Part shown: piece by piece, positions 1 through 6,710 of the stretch
Layout of the letters: the number at the start of each line of letters is the position of its first letter
Numbering within the stretch: the first letter of the stretch is position 1
Assembly: GCA_048498415.1 (NCBI GenBank)
Contig: JBEHYA010000042.1
Coordinates: 1-16,534 of the forward strand
Reading direction: 5' to 3'
Source of the DNA: JBEHYA01 sp048498415
GTDB lineage: Bacteria > Pseudomonadota > Alphaproteobacteria > UBA9219 > RGZA01
DNA length: 16,534 nucleotides
Notes under the pieces: generated by a model
What the model saw: only the letters and a program-made list of their open reading frames with translations
Database searches by the model: none
Told to the model about the DNA's origin: nothing
Program-made: the position numbers and the translations under genes

Positions 1-19
1 TAAATAGCGCGGTTAAACG

Positions 20-50
20 AAAACCCGCTCCGGTCCGGAGCGGGTTTTTT
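20..50. terminator. Strong intrinsic terminator, possibly bidirectional
   Basis: An 8-bp GC-rich stem (24-31 with 37-44) encloses a 5-base loop and is followed by six T (45-50). Four A at 20-23 precede the stem, so the reverse transcript also ends in a short U-run. It can therefore end an upstream plus-strand gene lying outside the window (TAA at 1-3 may be its stop, not provable here) and also the minus-strand gene that stops at 78. Confidence 0.88.
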
Positions 51-77
51 GTTGGCTAAACCGCATCCACCGGGGGT

Positions 78-713
78 TTAGCGGTGATAGGTGCTGCTGA
101 ACGGGTGATAGTAGTTCGGCGGCTCGTAGGACATGCCCTGCACCGCCCGGCCGCCGGGAATGTATTCGTCGCTATAGACGGTCACGCTGGCATCGCCGGC
201 ATCCGACGCATTCAGGGCATGGGTAGCGCTTTCCGGATACCCGCCGCGCAGATGGGTGATGCGGCTTTCATCCTGCCAGTAACTCACGCCGCGTACGGCG
301 CGGTTGTTGCTATCATAGTTTTCTTCACCGATATCGAAACGCACGGTGATCTGTTTCAGCCCGTGGCCCACGCTGACGCGCTGCGTTTTGGTGATGCCAT
401 TGACCGAGGATTCGAGCGTATAGCTGCCCGGCGCCAGATCGGCCAGCACAATCGGGCCGTTGGTGGTGGTATTGGCCACCACATTGCCGGCGCGGTCGCG
501 GATCACGACATCCACATCCGACAGGAACATGCCGCCCTGGCCCGCATAGGTGACCTTAAGGCTATAGGCATTCTGTTTGGCTTCGATCGCCGCGCGGCCT
601 TCTTCCGCTACGCCGCCGGAAATAACCGGGGCGGCCTGGGCTTGCGCAAAAGCCCCAAAGCTTAAGCAAAGGGCGCCGATCGTGAGAAGAGAACGAAGGT
701 ATGAGTGTGACAT
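78..713 (-). CDS. Exported small protein with carboxypeptidase-regulatory-like (beta-sandwich) domain
   Basis: The product is a 211-residue secreted or periplasmic protein of unknown role. Residues 1-28 form a clear Sec signal peptide (hydrophobic LLTIGALCLSFGAFA, then AQA-AP). Residues 50-125 look like a carboxypeptidase-regulatory/transthyretin-like beta-sandwich: a strand starting YSLKVTYAG, VDVVIRDRAGNVV, then PIVLADLAPGSYTLES, the usual pattern in which a modifier is followed by LxPGxYxL. The C-terminal part is rich in Tyr, Ser and Gly and carries a short imperfect repeat (RAVRGVSY at 138-145, RAVQGMSY at 189-196). I chose ATG 713 because GGAGAC at 721-726 lies 7 bases upstream; an ATG five codons earlier (728) overlaps that ribosome site. 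Such small proteins with this domain are common in Proteobacteria; no enzyme activity is implied. It is divergent from the efflux operon and ends against the terminator at 20-50. Confidence 0.8.
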   Translation of the reverse strand: MSHSYLRSLLTIGALCLSFGAFAQAQAAPVISGGVAEEGRAAIEAKQNAYSLKVTYAGQGGMFLSDVDVVIRDRAGNVVANTTTNGPIVLADLAPGSYTLESSVNGITKTQRVSVGHGLKQITVRFDIGEENYDSNNRAVRGVSYWQDESRITHLRGGYPESATHALNASDAGDASVTVYSDEYIPGGRAVQGMSYEPPNYYHPFSSTYHR

Positions 714-720
714 GGGAACA

Positions 721-726
721 GTCTCC
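721..726 (-). promoter_or_regulatory. Ribosome binding site deciding start 713
   Basis: On the minus strand GGAGAC stands 7 bases before ATG 713. The longer possible start at 728 would put this site inside the coding sequence and would add five residues ahead of a normal signal peptide, so 713 is preferred. Confidence 0.7.
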
Positions 727-734
727 ATCGTAAG

Positions 735-750
735 AATTTGTTCGCAAATT
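735..750. promoter_or_regulatory. Palindrome AATTTG-N4-CAAATT in the divergent promoter region
   Basis: A perfect 6-bp inverted repeat (735-740 and 745-750) flanks TTCG. It lies 22 bases upstream of the minus-strand start at 713 and overlaps a possible minus-strand -10 hexamer (CATAAT, 753 to 748). It could be an operator, or a small hairpin with a CGAA loop in the leader of the minus-strand gene. AT-rich in a GC-rich genome, so it stands out, but the arms are short. Confidence 0.4.
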
Positions 751-844
751 ATGGGCTTTTGAGAGTCAGTGTTCGATGCCGCTCCATCAAAAAGTCATAA
801 ATAATCCATAAACAAAATCACCCTCTCGCGCTTCTCCCGTTGCT

Positions 845-853
845 TGATATAGT
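845..853 (+). promoter_or_regulatory. Candidate extended -10 promoter for the efflux operon
   Basis: TGATATAGT contains an extended -10 (TGn followed by TATAGT, five of six matching the sigma-70 consensus). No good -35 is visible about 17 bases upstream, which is usual for extended -10 promoters. Transcription would start near 860, giving a leader of about 34 bases before ATG 894. Confidence 0.45.
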
Positions 854-893
854 CAGGGAATCCGCTTTTTAATCCCCTTGTTAAGAGTTTTAC

Positions 894-2045
894 ATGCCCG
901 CCCCGCGCATCGCCCTTCTGGTCGTTCTCGTGCTGATTGGAGGGGGCATTGCCTACGGCCTGTTCGGCCACCCTAAAAACGACGCCGCCAAAAACGCCAG
1001 CCTGCCGGTGAATGTGGCGGTAGCCGCGGTCACCGCCCGGGACATGCCGCGCGCGATCAACGTGGCCGGCAACGTGATCGCCAACCAGAGCGTCGCCATC
1101 AAATCGCGCATCGACTCGCAAATCATGGAAGTGCGCTTCAAGGATGGCGACGAGGTCAAGCAGGGCGATGTGCTGTTCGTGCTCGACCCCCGCGTGCTGC
1201 AGGCGCAGGTCGACCAGTTGCAATCCAACCTGGTCGCCGCCAAAGCCACTACGGAAGACTTGCGCCTGAAATATGCCCGCGCCAAAGATTTGCGCGCCAA
1301 AGGCTATGAAACGGCGGCGAATTACGATACCGCCCGCAGCAGCTACGAAGCGGGCCTTGCCAATATCAAAAACACGGAAGCCGCGTTAAATGCAGCGAAA
1401 GTGCAGCTGGATTATACCGTGATTACCTCGCCCATTAACGGGCGCGCCGGCACCATTAACCTCACGCTTGGCAATAATGTGAAGGCAAATGATGCGCAGC
1501 CGCTGGTCACCATCAACGAGATCACGCCGATTGCCGCCCGGGCCGCCATTCCCCAGGCCAGTCTCACCGGCCTTCGCGATGCCATGACGAACGGCACGCT
1601 GGGCGTGCAGGCGGTGATCAGCCCCGGGGCGAAACCCATCGATGGCACACTTAGCTATATTGATAACCAGATTGACGCCACCACCGGCACCGTGGTGGTA
1701 CGCGCGCTGTTTCCGAACACCGATGAAAAATTATGGCCCGGCATGTTTGTGAATCTGGTGATTGTGACGGGCGTGGATAAAGACGCCCTCACCGTGCCCG
1801 AGACCGCCATTCAGCACGGCCAGAACGGCGAATATGTTTTCGTGGCGGAAAACGGCCATGCCAGCAAAAAAGATGTACAGGTTTCACGCGTGCAGGATGG
1901 GCAGGCCGTGATCGCCACCGGGCTGGCCTTGAACCAGCAGGTGGTGGTGGACGGCACCCTCACCCTTAAAGACGGCGCCGCGGTGAATATTCAGCCCGCC
2001 GGCAAAGCGGATAGCGATAATCTTGCGGCAGGGAATGCGCCGTGA
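894..2045 (+). CDS. RND efflux periplasmic adaptor (membrane fusion protein, MdtA/AcrA type)
   Basis: This 383-residue adaptor links an inner-membrane RND pump to an outer-membrane channel. Residues 5-24 are a hydrophobic N-terminal anchor or signal segment; no lipobox cysteine follows, so it is not an AcrA-like lipoprotein. Residues 64-100 form the first lipoyl half (SVAIKSRIDSQIMEVRFKDG, then GDVLFVLDPR). Residues 101-170 are the alpha-helical hairpin (VDQLQSNLVAAKATTEDL, then KNTEAALNAAKVQLDYT). Residues 176-210 are the second lipoyl half (VITSPINGRAGTINLTLGNN). A beta-barrel follows, with the family-typical DATTGTVVVRALFPN at 261-275 and LWPGMFVNL at 280-288, then the membrane-proximal domain. 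Length is normal. A weak AAGAG at 883-887 precedes ATG 894. Its stop TGA overlaps the GTG start of the pump gene, so the two are one operon. No TolC-like channel gene is in the window. Confidence 0.95.
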   Translation: MPAPRIALLVVLVLIGGGIAYGLFGHPKNDAAKNASLPVNVAVAAVTARDMPRAINVAGNVIANQSVAIKSRIDSQIMEVRFKDGDEVKQGDVLFVLDPRVLQAQVDQLQSNLVAAKATTEDLRLKYARAKDLRAKGYETAANYDTARSSYEAGLANIKNTEAALNAAKVQLDYTVITSPINGRAGTINLTLGNNVKANDAQPLVTINEITPIAARAAIPQASLTGLRDAMTNGTLGVQAVISPGAKPIDGTLSYIDNQIDATTGTVVVRALFPNTDEKLWPGMFVNLVIVTGVDKDALTVPETAIQHGQNGEYVFVAENGHASKKDVQVSRVQDGQAVIATGLALNQQVVVDGTLTLKDGAAVNIQPAGKADSDNLAAGNAP

Positions 2046-5000
2046 GTATTTCTGAATTCTGCATCCGCCGCCCGGTTTTCACGATTTTATTGATGGCGGC
2101 CATTCTGGTGGGCGGCATCGCCGGCTATAAAACGCTGGCCGTCAGCGCCCTGCCCCGCGTGGATTTCCCTACCATTCAGGTAACCGCCAACCTGTCGGGC
2201 GCCAGCCCGGAAACCATGGCCTCCAGCGTGGCGCTGCCGCTGGAGCGGCAATTCTCCACCATTGCCGGCGTCAGCTCCATGACCTCGAGCAGTTTTCTTG
2301 GCACCACCCAGATCACGCTGCAGTTTGATTTAGGCCGCAACATCGATGGCGCGGCGCTGGATGTGCAGACGGCCATCTCCGCCACGCTGCGCCGGCTGCC
2401 CAAAGAAATGACGACGCCGCCCAGCTTCCAGAAAGTCAACCCGGCGGACCAGCCCATTCTGTTCATCGCCGTCTCGTCCGATACGCTGCCGCTTTCCAAG
2501 GTCGATGAATATGCCGACACCTTGATGTCGCAGCGCATATCCACCCTGCCGGGCGTGGCGCAGGTGCTGATTTATGGCCAGCAGAAATACGCCGTGCGCA
2601 TTCAGGTCGACCCCAACAAGCTGGCCGCCCAGGGCATTGGCCTTGATCAGGTGCAGAACGCCGTTGCCGCGGCAGCTTCGAATGCGCCAATTGGCGTGAT
2701 CAACGGCGATAAGCAGCTGTTTAATCTATCAATCGCCGGCCAGCCGGCGGATGCCGCGGGTTTCCGCAATCTGATCACGGTCTGGAAAGATGGCGCGCCG
2801 CTATATCTCAAAGATATCGCCAACGTTACCGACAGCGTGCAAGACACCCGCACCATGGGCGCTTTAAACGCCAGGCAGGCGGTGGTGATCGCCATTCAGC
2901 GCCAGCCCGATGCCAACACCATTGATGTCGTCAAGCGCGTGCGCGCCCTGATACCGACATTCAAGGCGCAGATCCCGGGCAGCGTGGAGCTTACCCCCCT
3001 GTTCGACCGTTCGGTGGCGGTGAATGCCGCCGTGCATGATGTGCAGACCACGCTGTTCATCACCGTGGCGCTGGTGATCGGGGTGATTTTCCTGTTCCTG
3101 AAAACCTTCCGCGCCACGCTTATTCCAGCTTTAGCTGTGCCGCTTTCCATCATCGCCACCTATGGCGGCATGGCGCTGATGGATTTCAGCATCAACAGCA
3201 TTTCCCTGCTGGCCATCACGCTGTGCGTGGGCTTCGTGGTGGATGACGCCATCGTGATGCTGGAGAATATCGTCCGGCATATCGAAAACGGCATGAAACC
3301 GTTCGATGCGGCCATAAAAGGCGCCGGCGAAATCAGCTTCACCATCATATCCATCACCTTCTCGCTGGTGGCGGTGTTCATTCCGGTGCTTTTCATGGGC
3401 GGGATCGTGGGCCGCATTTTCCACGAATTTGCCGTGACCATCAGCATGGCGATTTTGATCTCGGCGTTCGTGGCCCTCACCCTCACGCCCATGCTGTGCG
3501 CGCGCATTTTAAAAAGCGGGCATGATGGGCACGATAAAAAATACCAGCAGAAACTGGACGAGTGGTTTAATGCCATGCAGGGCTTCTACCAGCGCACCTT
3601 AGACTGGGCGCTGCATCACCGCCGCTTCATGCTGGGCGTGACAATCGCTTCCATCCTTGCAAGCGTGGCGCTGTTCGCCATCGCGCCCAAGGGATTCTTC
3701 CCGCTGGAAGATACCGGTTTTGTGTTCGCGCAGACGGAAGCTTCGCAGGATATTTCCTACACGGCGATGCTGGAGAAGCAAAAGCGCGTAGCCGCCATTG
3801 TGAAAGCCAACCCGTATGTTGAAAACGTGTTCTCGGCTGTGGGCGGCGGCCGCGGCGCCGCTAATACAGGCCGTCTGTTCTTTGCCCTTAAAGACCGCAA
3901 CGAACGGCCTTCGGCGGCTGAAGTGATTCAGCGCCTGCGCAAGGAAACGCGCGCGGTGGAAGGCATGAATGTGTATATGCAGCCGGTGCAGAACTTCTCC
4001 ATTGGCGGCCGGCCGACGAAAAGCCTCTATCAATACACGTTGCAGGGCACCAATCTGGAGGAGCTTTACAGCTGGTCAGATAAACTGCTGGCCGCGCTTG
4101 CCGCCGATCATGACTTCCAGGACGTGACATCGGATTTGCAGATGAAGAGTTTGCAGGCCGTTCTCACAATCGATCAGGTGAAGGCGGCCAGTCTTGGCAT
4201 TACCAACGATAATATCCGCCAGTCGCTTTACAGCGCGTTCGGCAATGCGCAGGTGGCCAGCCTTTATACGCCGACCGACGATTACGCTGTCATTCTGGAA
4301 GTGGGCGAAGATTTCCAGCAGAACCCGGAAGATCTGGGCCGCATTTATATCCATAGCTCGAACGGCGCCAATGTGCCGCTGCAGGAAATCGCCACGATCG
4401 CCCGCAGCGTTGGGCCCTTATCCATCAACCATCAGGGCCAGCTGCCGGCCGTTACCATTTCTTACAATCTGGCGCCGGGCGTCGCTTTAAGCGCGGCGAC
4501 CGCCAAACTGGAAAAAGCCAAGCAGACGCTGAAAATGCCCTCCACCATCACCGGCAGCGCACAAGGCACGGCGCAGGCGTTTGCGGATAGTTCGGCGGGC
4601 CAGGGCATGCTGCTGCTGGTCACGATTGTGATTATCTACATCATTCTCGGCATGCTGTATGAAAGCTTTATTCACCCCATCACCATTTTATCGGGCCTGC
4701 CTTCGGCGGGCATCGGCGCGGTGCTGTGGCTGATGCTGTTTGGTAAGGAACTCAGCGTGATCGCGCTGGTGGGGATTGTGCTGCTGATTGGCATTGTGAA
4801 AAAGAACGCCATCATGATGGTGGATTTCGCCATCACCGCCAAAAACAACGAAGGCCTGCCGGCGGATGAAGCGATATATAAAGCCTGCCTGCTGCGCTTT
4901 CGCCCGATCATGATGACGAGCATGGCTGCACTGTTCGGCACGCTGCCGATTGCACTGGGTTTAGGCGCCGGCGCGGAAATCCGCCAGCCGCTGGGCATTG

Positions 5001-5122
5001 CGGTGGTGGGCGGCCTGCTGATCTCGCAGTTGCTCACGCTTTACATCACGCCTGTAATTTACCTGTATATGGAAAAGCTTGCGGCGACCGTCAAAAACAC
5101 ATTCCGGCGCACAGCCGCCTAG
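2042..5122 (+). CDS. RND multidrug efflux permease, HAE1 family (MdtB/MdtC-like)
   Basis: The product is a 1026-residue inner-membrane proton-driven exporter that probably works as a trimer with the adaptor encoded just upstream. Residues 1-30 hold TM1, and the first large periplasmic loop contains SVALPLERQFSTIAGVSSMT. TM4 carries the proton-relay pair D401-D402 in GFVVDDAIVMLENI, and TM10 carries K920 in GIVKKNAIMMVDFA; these match the essential Asp-Asp and Lys of AcrB-type pumps. Two clusters of membrane segments (about 335-490 and 865-1015) frame the second periplasmic loop. Length matches MdtC (about 1025). In Escherichia coli MdtB and MdtC form a heterotrimer; here only one pump gene is present. 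The substrate cannot be read from sequence. The start is GTG at 2042 within GTGA, shared with the upstream stop. The stop TAG at 5120-5122 overlaps the stop of the convergent gene. Confidence 0.96.
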   Translation: MSISEFCIRRPVFTILLMAAILVGGIAGYKTLAVSALPRVDFPTIQVTANLSGASPETMASSVALPLERQFSTIAGVSSMTSSSFLGTTQITLQFDLGRNIDGAALDVQTAISATLRRLPKEMTTPPSFQKVNPADQPILFIAVSSDTLPLSKVDEYADTLMSQRISTLPGVAQVLIYGQQKYAVRIQVDPNKLAAQGIGLDQVQNAVAAAASNAPIGVINGDKQLFNLSIAGQPADAAGFRNLITVWKDGAPLYLKDIANVTDSVQDTRTMGALNARQAVVIAIQRQPDANTIDVVKRVRALIPTFKAQIPGSVELTPLFDRSVAVNAAVHDVQTTLFITVALVIGVIFLFLKTFRATLIPALAVPLSIIATYGGMALMDFSINSISLLAITLCVGFVVDDAIVMLENIVRHIENGMKPFDAAIKGAGEISFTIISITFSLVAVFIPVLFMGGIVGRIFHEFAVTISMAILISAFVALTLTPMLCARILKSGHDGHDKKYQQKLDEWFNAMQGFYQRTLDWALHHRRFMLGVTIASILASVALFAIAPKGFFPLEDTGFVFAQTEASQDISYTAMLEKQKRVAAIVKANPYVENVFSAVGGGRGAANTGRLFFALKDRNERPSAAEVIQRLRKETRAVEGMNVYMQPVQNFSIGGRPTKSLYQYTLQGTNLEELYSWSDKLLAALAADHDFQDVTSDLQMKSLQAVLTIDQVKAASLGITNDNIRQSLYSAFGNAQVASLYTPTDDYAVILEVGEDFQQNPEDLGRIYIHSSNGANVPLQEIATIARSVGPLSINHQGQLPAVTISYNLAPGVALSAATAKLEKAKQTLKMPSTITGSAQGTAQAFADSSAGQGMLLLVTIVIIYIILGMLYESFIHPITILSGLPSAGIGAVLWLMLFGKELSVIALVGIVLLIGIVKKNAIMMVDFAITAKNNEGLPADEAIYKACLLRFRPIMMTSMAALFGTLPIALGLGAGAEIRQPLGIAVVGGLLISQLLTLYITPVIYLYMEKLAATVKNTFRRTAA

Positions 5123-5379
5123 CGCCGGGTGGCGGCTTTCTTGCGGCTTTTCTTTTTCCTGGACATACCGGCTTCGCTCATCGCAATGGCAATCGCCTGC
5201 TTGCGCGACTTGACCTTGCCGCCCTTCCCGCCTTTGCCGGATTTCAGTTTGCCTTCCTTGTATTCTTCCATGACGGCATGAACCTTGCCGCGGCGCGCCG
5301 CGGTGGAACGCGCGCGCTTGGAACCACCTGCGGTCTGGCTTTTGCGGCCCGTTGATTTCTTTCTGGCGCGTGCTGCCAT
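5119..5379 (-). CDS. Small highly basic DUF6496 protein
   Basis: This 86-residue protein is dominated by Lys, Arg, Ala and Ser. The core at 33-71 (VHAVMEEYKEGKLKSG, then a Gly/Lys-rich link, then SRKQAIAIAMSEAG) matches what I know of DUF6496, a small domain usually flanked by histone-like basic tails. Both ends here are such tails (MAARARKKSTGRKSQ and a final KKKSRKKAATRR), so nucleic-acid binding is plausible but not shown. The family function is not established. The start is firm: AAGGAG at 5388-5393 lies 8 bases before ATG 5379. The gene converges on the RND pump, and the two stop codons share one CTAG (5119-5122), so there is no room for a terminator between the genes. Confidence 0.82.
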   Translation of the reverse strand: MAARARKKSTGRKSQTAGGSKRARSTAARRGKVHAVMEEYKEGKLKSGKGGKGGKVKSRKQAIAIAMSEAGMSRKKKSRKKAATRR

Positions 5380-5529
5380 GTGATGTACTCCTTTTTATTG
5401 TTAAGGCCTGCAGTAATACGCGCGGGGGCGCATGATTTAATATGCGAAAAGGCCCCGTCATTAATAAGTTTTACGTCTTGGCCAATCCCGTACGGATTTT
5501 TTATTCCGGCCCTTTTAGCTTTTTGACCC

Positions 5530-6045
5530 ATGAAAAGAGAGCCATCCGCTGTTGCTATTCCCGCGATTTTTATCGCCGGTGCGCTTGTGCTGTTCGCCGG
5601 CCACGCCCGGGCGGCGACGGCCACGGCTGATTTCGTGCATAATGTCACCATCGCCAACGAATTCGAAATTCAATCCAGCCGCGTGGCGCTGCAGAAAACA
5701 AAATCACCGGCGGTGCGCGCATTTGCGCAGACGATGATTGATGACCACACCAACGCCGGCGCCAAATTCAAAACGGCGCTGCAGGCATCGACCGCGCCCA
5801 ACAAGCATGTGGTCAATGGCATCCTGGATGCCGGCCACCAGAAGACCATGAGCCAGCTCCAGACCGATTCCCCTGCGGCGTTCGATGCCGATTACATCAC
5901 CGCGCAGACCAATGCGCATAAGGAAGCGGTTGACCTGTTCACCGACTATTCCAAAACCGGTGAGGATGCGAGCCTGAAACAGTTCGCCAGCGATACGCTG
6001 CCCACGCTGCAGCGCCATTACGACGAGGCCAAGAAGTTAAAGTAA
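5530..6045 (+). CDS. Exported DUF4142 (ferritin-like fold) protein
   Basis: The 171-residue product begins with a signal peptide (1-28, AIFIAGALVLFAGHARA, cleavage after HARA). The mature part (31-168) has the DUF4142 pattern: ADFVHNVTIANEFEIQSSRVA, AVRAFAQTMIDDHTNAGAKF, then two more amphipathic helices ending in LPTLQRHYDEAKKL. DUF4142 proteins are predicted periplasmic four-helix bundles related to the ferritin-like fold. Their role is poorly defined; I assign none. No good ribosome site is visible before ATG 5530 (the preceding bases are TTTTTGACCC), so the start rests on the signal peptide. An inverted repeat begins two bases after the stop codon. Confidence 0.88.
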   Translation: MKREPSAVAIPAIFIAGALVLFAGHARAATATADFVHNVTIANEFEIQSSRVALQKTKSPAVRAFAQTMIDDHTNAGAKFKTALQASTAPNKHVVNGILDAGHQKTMSQLQTDSPAAFDADYITAQTNAHKEAVDLFTDYSKTGEDASLKQFASDTLPTLQRHYDEAKKLK

Positions 6046-6046
6046 C

Positions 6047-6082
6047 GATTGTGGCAAGCGATCACGGCAGCGCCCCACAATC
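6047..6082. repeat. 8-bp perfect inverted repeat between DUF4142 and RcnB-like genes
   Basis: GATTGTGG (6047-6054) and CCACAATC (6075-6082) are exact reverse complements separated by 20 bases. They begin immediately after the TAA at 6043-6045. There is no T-run after the second arm, so this is not a standard intrinsic terminator. It could be an operator or an RNA stem that slows exonucleases. It may also be chance. Confidence 0.35.
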
Positions 6083-6139
6083 ATCATGTTAACAACCTAA
6101 TTGCCGTGTTTTTTGTTTGTACCTTTGTACCACTCAACC

Positions 6140-6145
6140 AAGGAG
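6140..6145 (+). promoter_or_regulatory. Ribosome binding site deciding start 6154
   Basis: AAGGAG lies 8 bases before ATG 6154. It sets the start of the RcnB-like gene at the signal peptide and rules out an in-frame TTG at 6049, which would add 35 residues ahead of that signal peptide. Confidence 0.85.
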
Positions 6146-6153
6146 TAGAACGC

Positions 6154-6585
6154 ATGAAGAAACTTGCTTTAACCGCGCTGTCCCTCGCCGTTGTGGCGGG
6201 CAGCGCTTTTGTCGCCGACCCGGCGTTTGCGCGCCGCGGCTGGCAGGATCAGGATGCCGGCGCCCATCATCAGGCCCCCTGGCATGATAATGGCCATCAC
6301 TATGGCTGGCGCAATGATAACAACTGGCACTTCCGCGACCACGACCGCGTCGTCGTACGCGAATATTATAATGCGCATCCCGGCCGCTGGAACCGCCCGC
6401 AGCATGCGCGCTACGTGGTTGGCCAGCCGTTAGCCCGCACGGTTGTCTACCGACCGGTGCCGCAACCGGTGCTGATGCAGCTTGCGCCGCCCCCGCCGCA
6501 TTACCGTTACGTGCAGGTGGATGGCGACGTGCTGCTGATGTCGGACATCACCCGTGTAATCGCGGATGCGATTGCGCTGAATTAA
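6154..6585 (+). CDS. RcnB-like periplasmic protein
   Basis: The product has 143 residues. Residues 1-26 are a signal peptide (LALTALSLAVVAGSAFVADPAFA, cut before RRGW). Residues 28-64 are rich in His, Asp, Trp and Asn (AHHQAPWHDNGHHYGW and following), a likely metal or polyanion binding stretch. The C-terminal half has the RcnB signature: ARYVVGQPLARTVVYRPVPQ, then a run of prolines, then HYRYVQVDGDVLLMSDITRVI. In Escherichia coli RcnB is a periplasmic protein that modulates nickel and cobalt homeostasis with the exporter RcnA; many alphaproteobacterial members have no known role. A NicO-type permease, the family of RcnA, lies about 6 kb downstream. The gene is preceded by AAGGAG and followed by a strong terminator, so it forms a defined transcription end. 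Confidence 0.85.
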   Translation: MKKLALTALSLAVVAGSAFVADPAFARRGWQDQDAGAHHQAPWHDNGHHYGWRNDNNWHFRDHDRVVVREYYNAHPGRWNRPQHARYVVGQPLARTVVYRPVPQPVLMQLAPPPPHYRYVQVDGDVLLMSDITRVIADAIALN

Positions 6586-6606
6586 TTAGCTAACCATGCT
6601 AAGCAG

Positions 6607-6639
6607 AAGGGCGCCGGAGGGATTTCCGGCGCCCTTTTT
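6607..6639 (+). terminator. Strong intrinsic terminator after the RcnB-like gene
   Basis: A perfect 10-bp stem (6609-6618 with 6625-6634, GGGCGCCGGA paired with its complement) encloses a 6-base loop and is followed by five T (6635-6639). AA before and TT after extend the pairing. It isolates the small-protein genes from the glycan region that begins at 6711. Confidence 0.93.
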
Positions 6640-6710
6640 GTTATCGCGCGTCGGGCAGCGCTTATTTTTACTCTGGCGCATTGTGGCATTGAAATTCATA
6701 ATGCCGGCCT

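Noticed and set aside
84..665. 193-codon open frame on the plus strand opposite the exported protein
   Set aside because: It is antisense to a gene with a clear signal peptide and ribosome site. Its composition (many His, Ile, Gly, Ala, Arg) is that of a reverse-strand shadow, and no domain is visible.
5484..5502. Possible terminator: AATCC, 5-base loop, GGATT, then T-run
   Set aside because: The stem is only 5 bp with two G-C pairs, and it lies between divergent genes where no plus-strand transcript needs ending.
6049..6153. N-terminal extension of the RcnB-like protein from TTG 6049
   Set aside because: A perfect AAGGAG precedes ATG 6154, where a normal signal peptide begins. The extension would bury that signal peptide.
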